Shown: positions 5,882 to 6,015 of the stretch, piece by piece
How the letters are laid out: each line of letters starts with the position of its first letter
Position numbering within the stretch: the first letter of the stretch is position 1
Source: Fidelibacterota bacterium
GTDB taxonomy: Bacteria; Marinisomatota; Marinisomatia; SCGC-AAA003-L08; TMED6
Assembly: GCA_002710085.1 (NCBI GenBank)
Contig: PAOX01000030.1
Coordinates: forward strand, 18,606-24,620
Direction of reading: 5' to 3'
DNA length: 6,015 nt
Made by a program: the position numbers and the translations under genes
The notes under the pieces: model-generated
Told to the model about the DNA's origin: nothing
Seen by the model: only the letters and a program-made list of their open reading frames with translations
Database searches by the model: none

Positions 5882-6015
5882 ATGGATATGAAAGATCTAT
5901 TAGAAGGTATTATAAAAGCCATAGTAGACAAACCTGATGAAGTTGAAATTAGTTTAACTGAAAGTGAAAATACTTTAATTTATGAATTAAAAGTAGGTGA
6001 AGGTGACGTTGGGAA
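5882..6015 (+). CDS. khpA: KhpA-type KH-domain RNA-binding protein (partial, 3' end outside window)
   Basis: The frame from ATG 5882 stays open to the window edge and encodes 44 residues. It begins MDMKDLLEGIIKAIVDKPDEV and continues with a strand ending in LKVGEGDVG. This matches the start of KhpA/YlqC, small single-KH proteins of about 75-80 residues that bind RNA, often with KhpB. In Gram-positive bacteria they have been linked to cell-size control and RNA regulation. The fragment ends immediately before the expected G-K-x-x-G-x-x-G RNA-binding loop, so that key motif cannot be checked. Its place 24 bases after rpsP is the conserved position of this gene in many phyla, usually followed by rimM, trmD and rplS. 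The start at 5888 is possible and would remove two residues. Confidence 0.88.
   Translation, partial: MDMKDLLEGIIKAIVDKPDEVEISLTESENTLIYELKVGEGDVG

Noticed and set aside
1..6015. Mobile element, prophage or horizontally acquired island
   Set aside because: No transposase, integrase, tRNA, attachment-like direct repeat or clear compositional break is visible; the glycan genes share the AT-rich style of the housekeeping genes.

Overview
The window is AT-rich throughout (roughly a quarter to a third G+C by eye) and densely packed, with housekeeping genes flanking a small envelope-glycan locus. TGG is used for Trp and every reading frame closes normally, so the standard bacterial code fits. The ffh-rpsP-khpA order is an ancestral bacterial arrangement. 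The bacterial-type Ffh, an S16 with a long Ala/Pro/Glu tail and a large YfhO-family membrane protein together suggest an uncultured, low-GC, probably marine bacterium of the Fibrobacteres-Chlorobi-Bacteroidetes/Marinimicrobia type. That placement is inference from gene content and style, not from a search.

Layout. Bases 1-137 are the 3' end of a pyruvate kinase gene (+). Its stop codon directly abuts the stop codon of a convergent minus-strand pair: an unrecognised 90-residue protein (138-410) downstream of a 756-residue YfhO-family polytopic membrane protein (427-2697). Only 19 A/T bases separate the YfhO start from a divergent plus-strand GT-B glycosyltransferase (2717-3853). A 98-base gap follows, the longest non-coding stretch in the window. 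It holds two inverted repeats and a plausible sigma70-type promoter ahead of ffh (3952-5274), rpsP (5309-5857) and the first 44 codons of khpA (5882 to the window end).

How the genes work together. Ffh is the GTPase of the signal recognition particle, S16 is a small-subunit ribosomal protein, and KhpA is a small KH-domain RNA-binding protein. They form a translation and protein-export operon that in many bacteria continues into rimM, trmD and rplS. YfhO and the divergent glycosyltransferase both point to lipid-linked sugar transfer or surface-polysaccharide work, but their substrates cannot be read from the sequence. Pyruvate kinase is unrelated central metabolism.

I see no mobile element, CRISPR array, tRNA or rRNA, and no convincing new multi-gene system. 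The items most worth a second look are the hexapeptide-repeat tail of S16, the structured gap before ffh, the unknown 90-residue protein coupled to YfhO, and the very short divergent control region.
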